From NCBI GenBank assembly GCA_025360105.1, contig JANYCT010000088.1, positions 1 to 42,822 on the forward strand: DNA of 42,822 nucleotides, read 5' to 3'. This document shows positions 1 to 7,704 of the stretch, piece by piece. Made by a program: the position numbers and the translations under genes. The stretch comes from Actinomycetes bacterium. Its GTDB lineage: Bacteria; Actinomycetota; Acidimicrobiia; Acidimicrobiales; Ilumatobacteraceae. The number at the start of each line of letters is the position of its first letter. Position 1 is the first letter of the stretch. The notes beneath the pieces were generated by a model that saw nothing but the letters and a program-made list of their open reading frames with translations, was not told the DNA's origin and searched no databases.

Positions 1-46
1 CGTGCTCGGCGAGCGCGTCCTCGGCTTGCCCAAAGAACCATCCTGA
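1..46 (+). CDS. Acyl-CoA dehydrogenase, C-terminal end only (FadE30-like)
   Basis: The window opens inside a gene whose last 14 codons (from base 2) read VLGERVLGLPKEPS and stop at TGA 44-46. This is the usual C-terminal tail of acyl-CoA dehydrogenases: the ACAD at 8696-9916 carries the closely similar GERALGLPREP near its end. The next gene, 18 bp downstream on the same strand, is IpdF-like. In Mycobacterium tuberculosis fadE30 (Rv3560c) precedes the ipdF gene Rv3559c, so a FadE30-like identity is a reasonable inference from order. The remaining protein lies outside the window and cannot be checked. Confidence 0.8.
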   Translation, partial: VLGERVLGLPKEPS

Positions 47-64
47 ACACCGATCGGAACCGCA

Positions 65-823
65 ATGACTGCACCTGAATACGTCCCTGCGCACGGCTTG
101 CTGGTGGGCAAGTCCGTGTTGATCACCGCAGCGGCGGGCACCGGCATCGGCTTCGCAACAGCAAAACGTTGTGTCGAAGAGGGCGCCACGGTTGTCATCA
201 GCGACAAGCACGAGCGGCGCTGCGCAGAGTCGGCCGAGGAACTGGGCGTGATCGGCGTCCCGTGTGATGTCACCAACGAAGAGTCGGTGCAGGCACTGAT
301 CACGGGCGCCGCAGAACACCTCGGTGGCATCGATGTGCTGATCAACAACGCCGGGATGGGCGGCACGGCCGAGTTGCACGAGATGACCGATTCGCAATGG
401 AGCATCGTGCTCGACGTCACCCTCAATGGCACGTTCCGGTGCATGCGCGCCGGACTGAACCACATGTATCCGCGCGGCAAAGGCGTGATCATCAACAACG
501 CGTCGGTGCTGGGTTGGCGAGCGCAGGCAGGGCAGGCACACTACGCCGCCGCGAAGGCCGGCGTGATGGCGCTCACCCGCTGCGCCGCCATCGAGGCCGG
601 CGAGCGCGGCGTGCGCATCAATGCCGTTGCACCGAGCCTGGCGATGCATCCGTTCCTTGCCAAGGTCACCAGCGACGAACTGCTCGACGAACTCACCCAG
701 CGCGAGGCCTTCGGGCGTTACGCCGAACCGTGGGAGATCTCGAACGTAATGGTGTTCTTGGCCAGCGACTACAGCAGCTACATGACCGGCGAAGTCGTGT
801 CCGTCAGCTCGCAACGGGCGTGA
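65..823 (+). CDS. ipdF: Short-chain dehydrogenase, IpdF-like (steroid C/D-ring degradation)
   Basis: This 252-residue classical SDR has the cofactor loop TAAAGTGIG near residue 21, the NNAG motif near 95, the catalytic serine in NNASVLGW and the Y-AAA-K pair in HYAAAKAGV. It ends with a typical LTGEV-type tail (YMTGEVVSVS). The run NASVLGWRAQ followed by AAKAGVMALTRC matches my memory of M. tuberculosis Rv3559c (IpdF) very closely. IpdF oxidises the ring hydroxyl of a CoA-thioester intermediate derived from the C/D rings (HIP) in cholesterol breakdown. The upstream ACAD stub fits the fadE30-ipdF order. ATG 65 follows the upstream stop by 18 bp. A P450 gene starts 5 bp after its stop, so the three genes are probably cotranscribed. 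The family call is secure, and the specific IpdF assignment is likely. Confidence 0.85.
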   Translation: MTAPEYVPAHGLLVGKSVLITAAAGTGIGFATAKRCVEEGATVVISDKHERRCAESAEELGVIGVPCDVTNEESVQALITGAAEHLGGIDVLINNAGMGGTAELHEMTDSQWSIVLDVTLNGTFRCMRAGLNHMYPRGKGVIINNASVLGWRAQAGQAHYAAAKAGVMALTRCAAIEAGERGVRINAVAPSLAMHPFLAKVTSDELLDELTQREAFGRYAEPWEISNVMVFLASDYSSYMTGEVVSVSSQRA

Positions 824-828
824 CGCAC

Positions 829-2022
829 ATGGCCAGCACACCGCGACACCACGAACCACTGACCGAGGCGGTACTCACCGAGGGTTTCTTCGCCGGCGAC
901 ATCGTGGCGCAACCGTGGGAGCACCTTGCTCAGCTACGCGCCGCCGGGCCGGTGTCGTGGAACGAGGCCGGCGGCTACTGGGTGGCCAGCCATCACCGCG
1001 AGGTCCAGCAGGCGTCGGTGGACCCATCGCGATTCTGTAGCAGTCAGGGCATCCTCACCTTTGAGATTGGCCATACCTATCCATCACCGCCGACGATGAT
1101 GCACACCGATCCGCCCGATCACACCCGCTATCGCACACTCGTCGCTCCGGCGTTCCGGCCGTCGGCGATGAAAGCGCTGCATCCATACCTGGTCGGCCAC
1201 GCGCGCCGTCTGCTCGACGCGCTCGCACCCCGCACCACCGTCGACATCGTGCACGACTTCACGGTGCCGTTCCCGTTGTTGGTCATTTGCGAACTGCTCG
1301 GCGTGCCGGCCAACGAATGGGAGAAGTTCTACCTGTGGAGCGAAGTCTCGGTACCCGGCGCGTCGGATCACACGCCAGAGCAACGACTCGCGATCCAGGG
1401 TGAAATGATCGGCTACCTGCTCGGCGTGGTCGCGCAGAAGAAGCTGCATCCCGGCGACGATGTGTTCTCGTTGCTGGCCGCTGCGGGCCTCACCGATTTC
1501 GAGATCGCAATGTTCGCCGTGCAGTTGCTCACGGCAGGCAACGAAACTGTTCGCAACACGATGTCGTCGGGCATCATCGAACTCGCGCGCAATCCCGAAC
1601 AGTGGCAACACCTCCGCGTCGATCGCTCGCTCATCCCGCTTGCGGCCGAAGAGATGTTGCGCTGGTCGAGTTCGGTGATCTACTTCATGCGCACCGCGGT
1701 CGAAGACACCGATCTCGGCGGCACCGCCATCGCTGCGGGCGACCATGTGGTGCTGCTGTATGCCAGCGCCAACCGAGACGAAGCCGTGTTCGGGCCCACC
1801 GCCGCGCAGTTCGACATATCCCGCGCTCCCAACCCCCACCTGGCCTTCGGCTTTGGCGCGCACTACTGCATCGGAGCGGCTCTGGCCCGTCAGGAAATCG
1901 GCGTCGTGCTGAACGAAATGCTCGACCGCTACCCGAGCATCGAACTCGTCGGCGAGGTGCAGCGCACGCGCAGCAGCATCATCGCGGGCGTACAGAAAGC
2001 GACGCTGACCCTGACGCCGTAA
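829..2022 (+). CDS. Cytochrome P450
   Basis: This 397-residue soluble bacterial P450 has the I-helix oxygen-activation motif AGNET, the K-helix ExxR in EEMLRW, and the haem loop FGFGAHYCIG with the thiolate cysteine at about residue 347. An open frame extends upstream to 397, but that part is the shifted shadow of ipdF. I therefore start at ATG 829, 5 bp past the ipdF stop. A GTG at 820, overlapping the ipdF stop, is the alternative. A ferredoxin and reductase would be needed, and none is in the window. Its place after ipdF suggests a substrate from the steroid pathway, but I cannot assign a CYP family. It converges on the transporter gene at 2039 with a 16-bp gap and no clear terminator hairpin. 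Confidence 0.9.
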   Translation: MASTPRHHEPLTEAVLTEGFFAGDIVAQPWEHLAQLRAAGPVSWNEAGGYWVASHHREVQQASVDPSRFCSSQGILTFEIGHTYPSPPTMMHTDPPDHTRYRTLVAPAFRPSAMKALHPYLVGHARRLLDALAPRTTVDIVHDFTVPFPLLVICELLGVPANEWEKFYLWSEVSVPGASDHTPEQRLAIQGEMIGYLLGVVAQKKLHPGDDVFSLLAAAGLTDFEIAMFAVQLLTAGNETVRNTMSSGIIELARNPEQWQHLRVDRSLIPLAAEEMLRWSSSVIYFMRTAVEDTDLGGTAIAAGDHVVLLYASANRDEAVFGPTAAQFDISRAPNPHLAFGFGAHYCIGAALARQEIGVVLNEMLDRYPSIELVGEVQRTRSSIIAGVQKATLTLTP

Positions 2023-2038
2023 GGGTTGATCAAGCGGC

Positions 2039-3622
2039 TCAGTGCATCAGCAGGATTAATACCTGCGCAAGCACGATCTTGATCAACATCGCTGCTGGGA
2101 ACACGATCGCATACGCGGTGCCGACCCGATCATCGTTGGTCTGCTCGTTGGCAAAGGCGAGCACCGCCGGTTGCGTTTCGAGTCCCGCCAACGTGCCGGC
2201 GAGGCGGGCGCCACCGAGGCCGAGAACGCGCCGGCCGAGCAGCACCATCAACGCCGCGGTCGCGACAACCACAATGATCGCGGCGACGAGCAGCCGGGCC
2301 CCCTGACGCGATGACAGCGCATCCACCAGAGCGCCTCCCGATCGACTGCCGACGGTGCCGAGGAACAAGATGGTCCCGAACTGACGCAGCGCGAGATTTG
2401 CGCCGTACGGCGGCTGCCACACGATGGGTCCGGTGCGCTCGAGACGGCCAAGGATGAGGCCAACGACCAAAGGACCCCCGGCTGCACCAAGAGCAAAGTG
2501 GCCGGCTCCGAACATCGGCACCCTGACAAGACCGAGGGCGAGCCCAACCGCGATTCCAGCCATGAATCCGAAAGCATCGATTTCGGCAACGCGACGCTCG
2601 GAATCGCCGAGGAAGACAGCGACGTCGCTCATTCGATTTCGCGGCGCGACGACCCTCAGTCGATCACCGGGGAGCACCACGAGGTCGTCGTGTGCCAAGA
2701 GGTCCACATCACCCCGGCGCAGACGCGTGGCCACCGCGCCGAACCGTTCGTGGAGGCGGAGATCACCCAGCCTGCGCCCCACAGCCGCACGATCCGAGAT
2801 CACGATCCGGCGCACGTCGACTCGCGATCGATCGTCGCTGAGTCGGGTGGACAACTGCGGTCCGAGAACGGTCTCGATGTCGCTCATGGTTGCCCGCGAT
2901 GCCGTGACCGACACCAGGTCACCTTCCTCGGCGACATAGTCCACGCTCGGCACTGCCTGCACTCCGTCGCGTTCCGCGCGTGAGAACACAGCCGAACCGG
3001 CGAAGCGCTCGTTGAGTTCGGTCAAGGTCAGTTTCACACCCGATCGAACGCGGAAGGTAACGGCAACGATGTCGACCGCGGGAAGTGCGTCGTCGGCGTT
3101 GGGTCGGCGCCGGCCCAGCCGAAGCACAAACCCTGCGGCCAGGATCATCCCGATGACTCCCACCGGATACGCAACCGAGTACCCCACCACAGCCTCGGTG
3201 GATCCGTTGAGTGCTTCGACGGCAGCAGCCAGTGCGGGGGTATTGGTGAGCGAACCGGCGAAGAGCCCAGCGGTGACGCCGGGACCGAAGGACAACGGGC
3301 CCGAAAGCGCCCAACAGGCTCCGGCCGCCGCAACGATGGTCGCCACAACAGCAAGCAGCGTGCGCGCCTGCGATCGAACGGATGCGAAGAACACCGGTCC
3401 AGACGAGAGACCGATGGTGTAGGTGAACAGCGACAGTCCCACCGTGCCGACGAGTTCGGGTATCGAGAGTCGTTCGTCGATGCCTGACAGCGCAAGCCCG
3501 GCGAATAGCGCCCCGGCAGGGCCCAGCGACACACCCTTCACCCGCACGGCACCAAGGCCCGCGCCGACGCCGAGCACCACGAACACGAGCAGTACCGGGT
3601 GATCGACCAGCAGGTTGATCAC
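2039..3622 (-). CDS. AspT/YidE/YbjL-family membrane transporter with two RCK_C (TrkA-C) domains
   Basis: This 527-residue protein has two hydrophobic halves separated by a soluble centre (roughly residues 180-350) made of two RCK_C-like domains. The N-terminal half ends with the family signature GLFAGSLTNTPALAAA. Relatives include the aspartate:alanine antiporter AspT and the uncharacterised E. coli YidE and YbjL, all inner-membrane carriers of acidic solutes. The start is GTG 3622-3620, reading VINLLVDHPV. It lies 45 bp downstream of the CYP125-like gene on the same strand and may be the last gene of that operon. If so, a role in moving an organic acid such as a steroid or propionyl-derived acid is possible, but nothing in the sequence fixes the substrate. 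Confidence 0.85.
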   Translation of the reverse strand: MINLLVDHPVLLVFVVLGVGAGLGAVRVKGVSLGPAGALFAGLALSGIDERLSIPELVGTVGLSLFTYTIGLSSGPVFFASVRSQARTLLAVVATIVAAAGACWALSGPLSFGPGVTAGLFAGSLTNTPALAAAVEALNGSTEAVVGYSVAYPVGVIGMILAAGFVLRLGRRRPNADDALPAVDIVAVTFRVRSGVKLTLTELNERFAGSAVFSRAERDGVQAVPSVDYVAEEGDLVSVTASRATMSDIETVLGPQLSTRLSDDRSRVDVRRIVISDRAAVGRRLGDLRLHERFGAVATRLRRGDVDLLAHDDLVVLPGDRLRVVAPRNRMSDVAVFLGDSERRVAEIDAFGFMAGIAVGLALGLVRVPMFGAGHFALGAAGGPLVVGLILGRLERTGPIVWQPPYGANLALRQFGTILFLGTVGSRSGGALVDALSSRQGARLLVAAIIVVVATAALMVLLGRRVLGLGGARLAGTLAGLETQPAVLAFANEQTNDDRVGTAYAIVFPAAMLIKIVLAQVLILLMH

Positions 3623-3667
3623 GGGAGCTGCGCTGCGTTCGGGCCGATCCGGCTCATCGCTGCATCA

Positions 3668-4888
3668 TCACGCCTTGGGGACGGCGCGAACCTGGAGATG
3701 CTTGATGCCATTGATGAAGTTGGAGCGCAGACGATCGGCGGGGGCCAACTGCTCGAAGTGGTCAACCAGGTTCAGCAGTTCCTCGAACATGATGCGCATC
3801 TCGAGACGGGCCAGGCTGACCCCGAGGCAGTGGTGCGGGCCGCCGCCGCCGAACGCCAGGTGCGGGTTCGGCGAGCGCGTGATGTCGAAGGTCATCGGGT
3901 TGTCGAAGACCGTCTCGTCACGGTTGGCCGACATGTAGTTGAGCATGACTGCGTCGCCGGCTTTGATGGTGACGCCGTGTAGCTCGATGTCGTTGGTTGC
4001 GGTGCGACGGAACTGCATGACGGGTGTGGCCCAGCGCAGGATTTCCTCGATCGCGCTATCGAGAAGCGCGTCGGGATCGTTCTGCAGCTTGGTCCACTGA
4101 TCAGGGAATTCGAGGAACGCATTCATACCGTGCGCAAGCGCATTGCGCGTGGTTTCGTTGCCGGCGACTGCGAGCAGCAAGATGAACAAGTCGAACTCAT
4201 GCTCGCTGAGCTGCTGATCACCCTCGGCCGACAACAACGTGGTGATGATGTCCTGGCGGGGCTCCATCTTGCGTGCCGCCGCGAGGTCGTTGGCGTACAT
4301 GTACAACTCTGTCATCGCGGCCTGGGCGAGATCGGGCGTACCGCCGTATTCGGGATCGGAGTTGCCGATCATCGTATTCGACCACACGAACACCTTGTTG
4401 CGGTCCTCGACCGGCAAGCCCATCAGTTCGGCGATGGCCACGAGCGGCAGTTCGGCGGCGATTTCGGTGACGAAATCGAAGCTGTCCTTGGCCATCGCAT
4501 TGGCGATGATGGTGCGGGTGACATCGCGATAGTGACCGTCCATCGAGCGGATCACCTTCGGGGTGAACCCACGCGCCACGAGCGTGCGCAAGCGCGTGTG
4601 CTCGGGCGGGTCGAGATCGATGATCATGCGCGCCATCTCGAGATCGGGGCGGTCTTCGACCATGATCGCGCCCTTGAGACCCGAGGAGAAGTTCTCCCAT
4701 TGGCGATTGGCGCGCACGACGTCGGCGTGCCGGCTGATCACCCAATAGCCGCCCTCTGGCTGGTCGACTTCGGACTTCGGGTGCAGGTACACCGGCGCCT
4801 CATGACGTAGGCGAGTGAACTGGTCGTGCGGAATGCCGTGCACGAACGAGTCGTGGCTTCCAATATTGATTTCTTCGGCAAGGCTCAT
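3668..4888 (-). CDS. Cytochrome P450, CYP125/CYP142-like sterol side-chain hydroxylase
   Basis: This 406-residue P450 carries AVAGNETTRN in the I-helix, the ExxR motif in EEILRWATPV and the haem loop FGGGGPHHCLG with Cys at about 354. The stretches GNETTRN, RWATPVMQFRRTA and NGIKHLQV strongly resemble mycobacterial CYP125A1. That enzyme oxidises the terminal methyl (C26/C27) of cholesterol or cholestenone to a carboxylate. In M. tuberculosis cyp125 heads the igr operon (fadE28, fadE29, chsH2, chsH1, ltp2). Here it closes a run containing the same functions, 85 bp after ltp2. ATG 4888 is preceded by a GGAGAA ribosome-binding site. Assignment to CYP125 rather than CYP142 or CYP124 needs a tree, so no symbol is given. 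Confidence 0.88.
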   Translation of the reverse strand: MSLAEEINIGSHDSFVHGIPHDQFTRLRHEAPVYLHPKSEVDQPEGGYWVISRHADVVRANRQWENFSSGLKGAIMVEDRPDLEMARMIIDLDPPEHTRLRTLVARGFTPKVIRSMDGHYRDVTRTIIANAMAKDSFDFVTEIAAELPLVAIAELMGLPVEDRNKVFVWSNTMIGNSDPEYGGTPDLAQAAMTELYMYANDLAAARKMEPRQDIITTLLSAEGDQQLSEHEFDLFILLLAVAGNETTRNALAHGMNAFLEFPDQWTKLQNDPDALLDSAIEEILRWATPVMQFRRTATNDIELHGVTIKAGDAVMLNYMSANRDETVFDNPMTFDITRSPNPHLAFGGGGPHHCLGVSLARLEMRIMFEELLNLVDHFEQLAPADRLRSNFINGIKHLQVRAVPKA

Positions 4889-4973
4889 CAGGTTCTCCAG
4901 TGTGGTTCAGGACAGTGTTGCAGAGCAGAGGGGCACGAAGCGGGCCAACAGGGCGATGCCGCGAGACATCGAT

Positions 4974-6158
4974 CTATCGGTCCGCGCTGAGAATCAGGCC
5001 GCTGGTCGGCACGCCCGTGCCTGCGGTGACCAAGACATTGTGAACGTTGTCGACCGGGTTGACCGAGGTGCCGCGGATCTGACGCACACCCTCGGCAATG
5101 CCGTTCATGCCGTGGATGTAGGCCTCCCCGAGTTGGCCACCATGGGTGTTGATGGGCAGTCGGCCGCCGAGTTCGATGGCCCCGTCGCGCACGAAGTCCT
5201 TGGCCTCGCCACGACCGCAGAAGCCGAACTCCTCGAGCTGCATCAGCACGTATGGCGTGAAGTGGTCGTACAGGATCGCGGTCTGGATATCGGCGGGCCT
5301 GAGGCCAGAGCCTTCCCACAGTTGACGAGCGACGGCGCCCATTTCGGGGAGCTGCGCGATGTCGTCGCGGTAGAAGCTCGTCATCACGTGCTGGTCGACA
5401 CCGGCACCTTGAGCCACCGACGCGATAATGGCGGGCGTGCCGGCAAGATCACGGGCGCGCTCGGCGCTGGTGACTACCATTGCCTGAGCGCCGTCGGTCT
5501 CCTGACAGCAATCGAGCAGATGTAGGGGCTCGGCGATCCAACGGCTGGTTTGATGCTGTTCGAGCGTGATCGGTTCGTTGTAGAACCACGCCTTCGGGTT
5601 GGTCGCAGCATGTTTACGATCCGCCACGGCGACCCGACCGAAGTCCTCGCTCGTTGCGCCGTATTCGTGCATGTAGCGGCGGGCCACCATCGCCACCCAT
5701 GCGGCCGGTGTGAGTAGACCCTGGGGGGCATACCAGCTGAATTGGGCACGCTCGGCGGTCGGCGCAGGATCGATGTCCTGCACGCCCGCGCCGAATCGTC
5801 GACCGGACCGTTCGTTGAATGCGCGGTAGCAGACAACGACATCGGCAGCGCCGGAGGCGACGGCCATCGCTGCCTGATGCACCGTGGCGCACGCCGCGCC
5901 ACCGCCATAGTGCACACGACCGAAGAAGGTGAGTTCGTTCATACCCGTATGCCGAGCAATCTCGATCTCGGGGTTGTTCTCGGGGCCGAAGCAGGCAAAC
6001 CCGTCAACCTCGCTGGGGGCGATGCCGGCGTCGTCGAGCGCCGCAACGACGGCCTCGCACGCCAGGCTCATCTCGCTGCGACCCGAGTCCTTCGAGAACT
6101 CGGTGGCACCGATGCCGACGATGGCCGAGGTGCCGCCGAGCCGATTCGAGCGACTCAT
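4974..6158 (-). CDS. ltp2: Ltp2-like thiolase-fold aldolase for the steroid side chain
   Basis: This 394-residue protein of the thiolase-fold lipid-transfer family opens with SAIVGIGATEFSKDSGRSE. It contains RRYMHEYGATSEDF, RKHAATNPKAWFYNEPIT, the tyrosine-bearing YDHFTPYVLMQLEEFGF and the C-terminal NTHGGQLGEAYIHGMNG. These agree nearly residue for residue with what I recall of M. tuberculosis Ltp2 (Rv3540c). Ltp2, together with the DUF35 domain of ChsH2, performs the retro-aldol cleavage of 17-hydroxy-3-oxo-4-pregnene-20-carboxyl-CoA, releasing propionyl-CoA and a 17-keto steroid. The start ATG overlaps the chsH1 stop by 4 bp (ATGA), which indicates translational coupling. Placement between chsH1 and a CYP125-like gene supports the call. 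Confidence 0.93.
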   Translation of the reverse strand: MSRSNRLGGTSAIVGIGATEFSKDSGRSEMSLACEAVVAALDDAGIAPSEVDGFACFGPENNPEIEIARHTGMNELTFFGRVHYGGGAACATVHQAAMAVASGAADVVVCYRAFNERSGRRFGAGVQDIDPAPTAERAQFSWYAPQGLLTPAAWVAMVARRYMHEYGATSEDFGRVAVADRKHAATNPKAWFYNEPITLEQHQTSRWIAEPLHLLDCCQETDGAQAMVVTSAERARDLAGTPAIIASVAQGAGVDQHVMTSFYRDDIAQLPEMGAVARQLWEGSGLRPADIQTAILYDHFTPYVLMQLEEFGFCGRGEAKDFVRDGAIELGGRLPINTHGGQLGEAYIHGMNGIAEGVRQIRGTSVNPVDNVHNVLVTAGTGVPTSGLILSADR

Positions 6159-6583
6159 GATGCATCGCCCTCAGGAGATGCGGCAAGCGCCACGGTCACA
6201 ATGCCGGTGACGTGATTCCCCAAGCCGTTTGCGCCGACGACAGCGATGTCAACCTCGCCGGAGTCCTTGCGCGTGACCGTGCCAGTGAGCGTCATCGTGT
6301 CGCCGGGATAGTTCGGCGCCCCCAAACGGATAGCAACCTTCTTGATGACGCCATCGGGCCCGGCCCAATCGGTGACGTATCGCCCGATCAACCCGTTCGT
6401 AGTGAGGATGTTCATGAAGATGTCCTTCGAGCCCTTGTCGTTGGCGAGGCCCGGATCGTGATGCACATCCTGGAAATCGCGGCTCGCGAGCGCGGTAGCA
6501 ACAATGAGACTGCGCGTGAGCGGCAGCGGCAGCGGCGGCAGTTCATCGCCCACGTTCACGGCCGCATAGGTGCGCGATGTCAT
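6155..6583 (-). CDS. chsH1: ChsH1-like MaoC enoyl-CoA hydratase subunit
   Basis: This 142-residue single hot-dog (MaoC) protein carries RDFQDVHHD with Asp36 and His41. These match the catalytic Asp29 and His34 of M. tuberculosis ChsH1 (Rv3541c), and the following GSKDIF and LIGRYVTDWAGP also match. ChsH1 pairs with the N-terminal hot-dog domain of ChsH2 and hydrates the C17 double bond of 3-oxo-4,17-pregnadiene-20-carboxyl-CoA. The frame stays open upstream to 6820 inside the ACAD gene, but that part is not MaoC-like. ATG 6583 has a strong AGGAGGGG ribosome-binding site just upstream. The gene overlaps its upstream ACAD and downstream ltp2 by 4 bp each. Confidence 0.93.
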   Translation of the reverse strand: MTSRTYAAVNVGDELPPLPLPLTRSLIVATALASRDFQDVHHDPGLANDKGSKDIFMNILTTNGLIGRYVTDWAGPDGVIKKVAIRLGAPNYPGDTMTLTGTVTRKDSGEVDIAVVGANGLGNHVTGIVTVALAASPEGDAS

Positions 6584-7704
6584 CGCCCCTCCTTCGCAAT
6601 CAGTTCGCCGAGGCGAGCGAGCTGCGCACTGCCTGCACCCAACGTTGTCTCGTTCTGTACGCCCCACAGGAAGTAGCGGTGAATCGGATAGTCGATGTCG
6701 GAACCCATGCCACCGTGCAGGTGCTGGCAGAGGTGCACCACCTTCTGGCCGCCTTCGCTGGCCCAGTATTTGGCGATGAGCACCTCCTGCCGCGACGGCA
6801 GTCCGTGCATGAGCCGCCACGCAGCCTGCAGCATGGTGACGCGCATCGGCTCGGTGAGAATGAAGGCATCGGCGGCTTGGTGGCTCACTGCCTGGAACGT
6901 GCTGAGCGGCTTGCCGAACTGTGTACGGCCGCTGGTGTAGGCAGCGGTCTGCTCGATCGCAGCACTACACACACCGAGCTGCAACGCGCACAATCCCACC
7001 AGCGCACGCTCGAGCATGAAGTGCAACTGCTCGTCGCCGTCGCCGGAATCGCCCCCCAGGCGTTCGTCGGCCGACACCACGGTGTCGATCACGAGGTGCG
7101 CATGCGGCTGATGGCTGGTTGTCTTGACGGACTCTACGTGCACACCGGCATCAGCAGGATCGATGAGGAACACACCAATATGTCCGTCGTCCTGACGAGC
7201 CGGCACGAGCACGCGACTGGCGAACTGCGCGGCGGGGACCGTGGGTTTCATGCCCTGCAGATGCCAACCATGCTCACCGCGAATGGCCGTGACGGTTGGT
7301 CGCAAGGCATCATCGGCGCCGCGTTCGTTCAGCGCCGCGCTGAGCACCACATCGCCCGAACACACACCGGGAAGCCACGCGTCGCGCTGCGTCGGTGTGC
7401 CGAACTCGGCAATCGGCAGCGCCCCGAGTACGACAGTGGCCCACACTGGCACCGGAGCGACGCGGCGGCCCTGCTGCTCGAGCAGGAGACACAGCTCCAC
7501 GAGACCAAGCCCGCTTCCCCCTACGTCTTCGGGCAGGCACAGTCCGAGCAGGTTTGCGCTGGCGAGCTCGCGCCACAGTTCGCGATCGAAACCATCGCCG
7601 GCCCGTTCCACATGCTTCACGCGCTCGACACTGGCGTGACCTTCGAAGATCTGCCGGGCGAGATCGTTGACCACATTCTGTTCGTCGCTGAGATCGAAGT
7701 TCAT
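6580..7704 (-). CDS. Acyl-CoA dehydrogenase, beta-like subunit of the igr-type cluster
   Basis: This 374-residue ACAD starts MNFDLSDEQN. It has the C-terminal CQHLHGGMGSDIDYPIHRYF motif seen in the FadE27/FadE28-type partner subunits of the actinobacterial alpha2beta2 steroid ACADs. In position it stands where M. tuberculosis has fadE28/chsE1. Unusually for a partner subunit, it has a Glu232-Arg pair (MLERALVG) at the place where isovaleryl-CoA-type dehydrogenases keep the catalytic glutamate. The frame runs open upstream to 7974, but that segment lies over chsH2. ATG 7704 overlaps the chsH2 stop by 4 bp. The expected partner is the ACAD at 8696-9916, and the expected reaction is FAD-dependent alpha,beta-dehydrogenation of a steroid side-chain CoA ester. 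Confidence 0.88.
   Translation of the reverse strand: MNFDLSDEQNVVNDLARQIFEGHASVERVKHVERAGDGFDRELWRELASANLLGLCLPEDVGGSGLGLVELCLLLEQQGRRVAPVPVWATVVLGALPIAEFGTPTQRDAWLPGVCSGDVVLSAALNERGADDALRPTVTAIRGEHGWHLQGMKPTVPAAQFASRVLVPARQDDGHIGVFLIDPADAGVHVESVKTTSHQPHAHLVIDTVVSADERLGGDSGDGDEQLHFMLERALVGLCALQLGVCSAAIEQTAAYTSGRTQFGKPLSTFQAVSHQAADAFILTEPMRVTMLQAAWRLMHGLPSRQEVLIAKYWASEGGQKVVHLCQHLHGGMGSDIDYPIHRYFLWGVQNETTLGAGSAQLARLGELIAKEGR

Noticed and set aside
1084-1863. 259-codon open frame on the minus strand
   Set aside because: Antisense to the P450 at 829-2022, with low-complexity Arg/Gly/Val composition.
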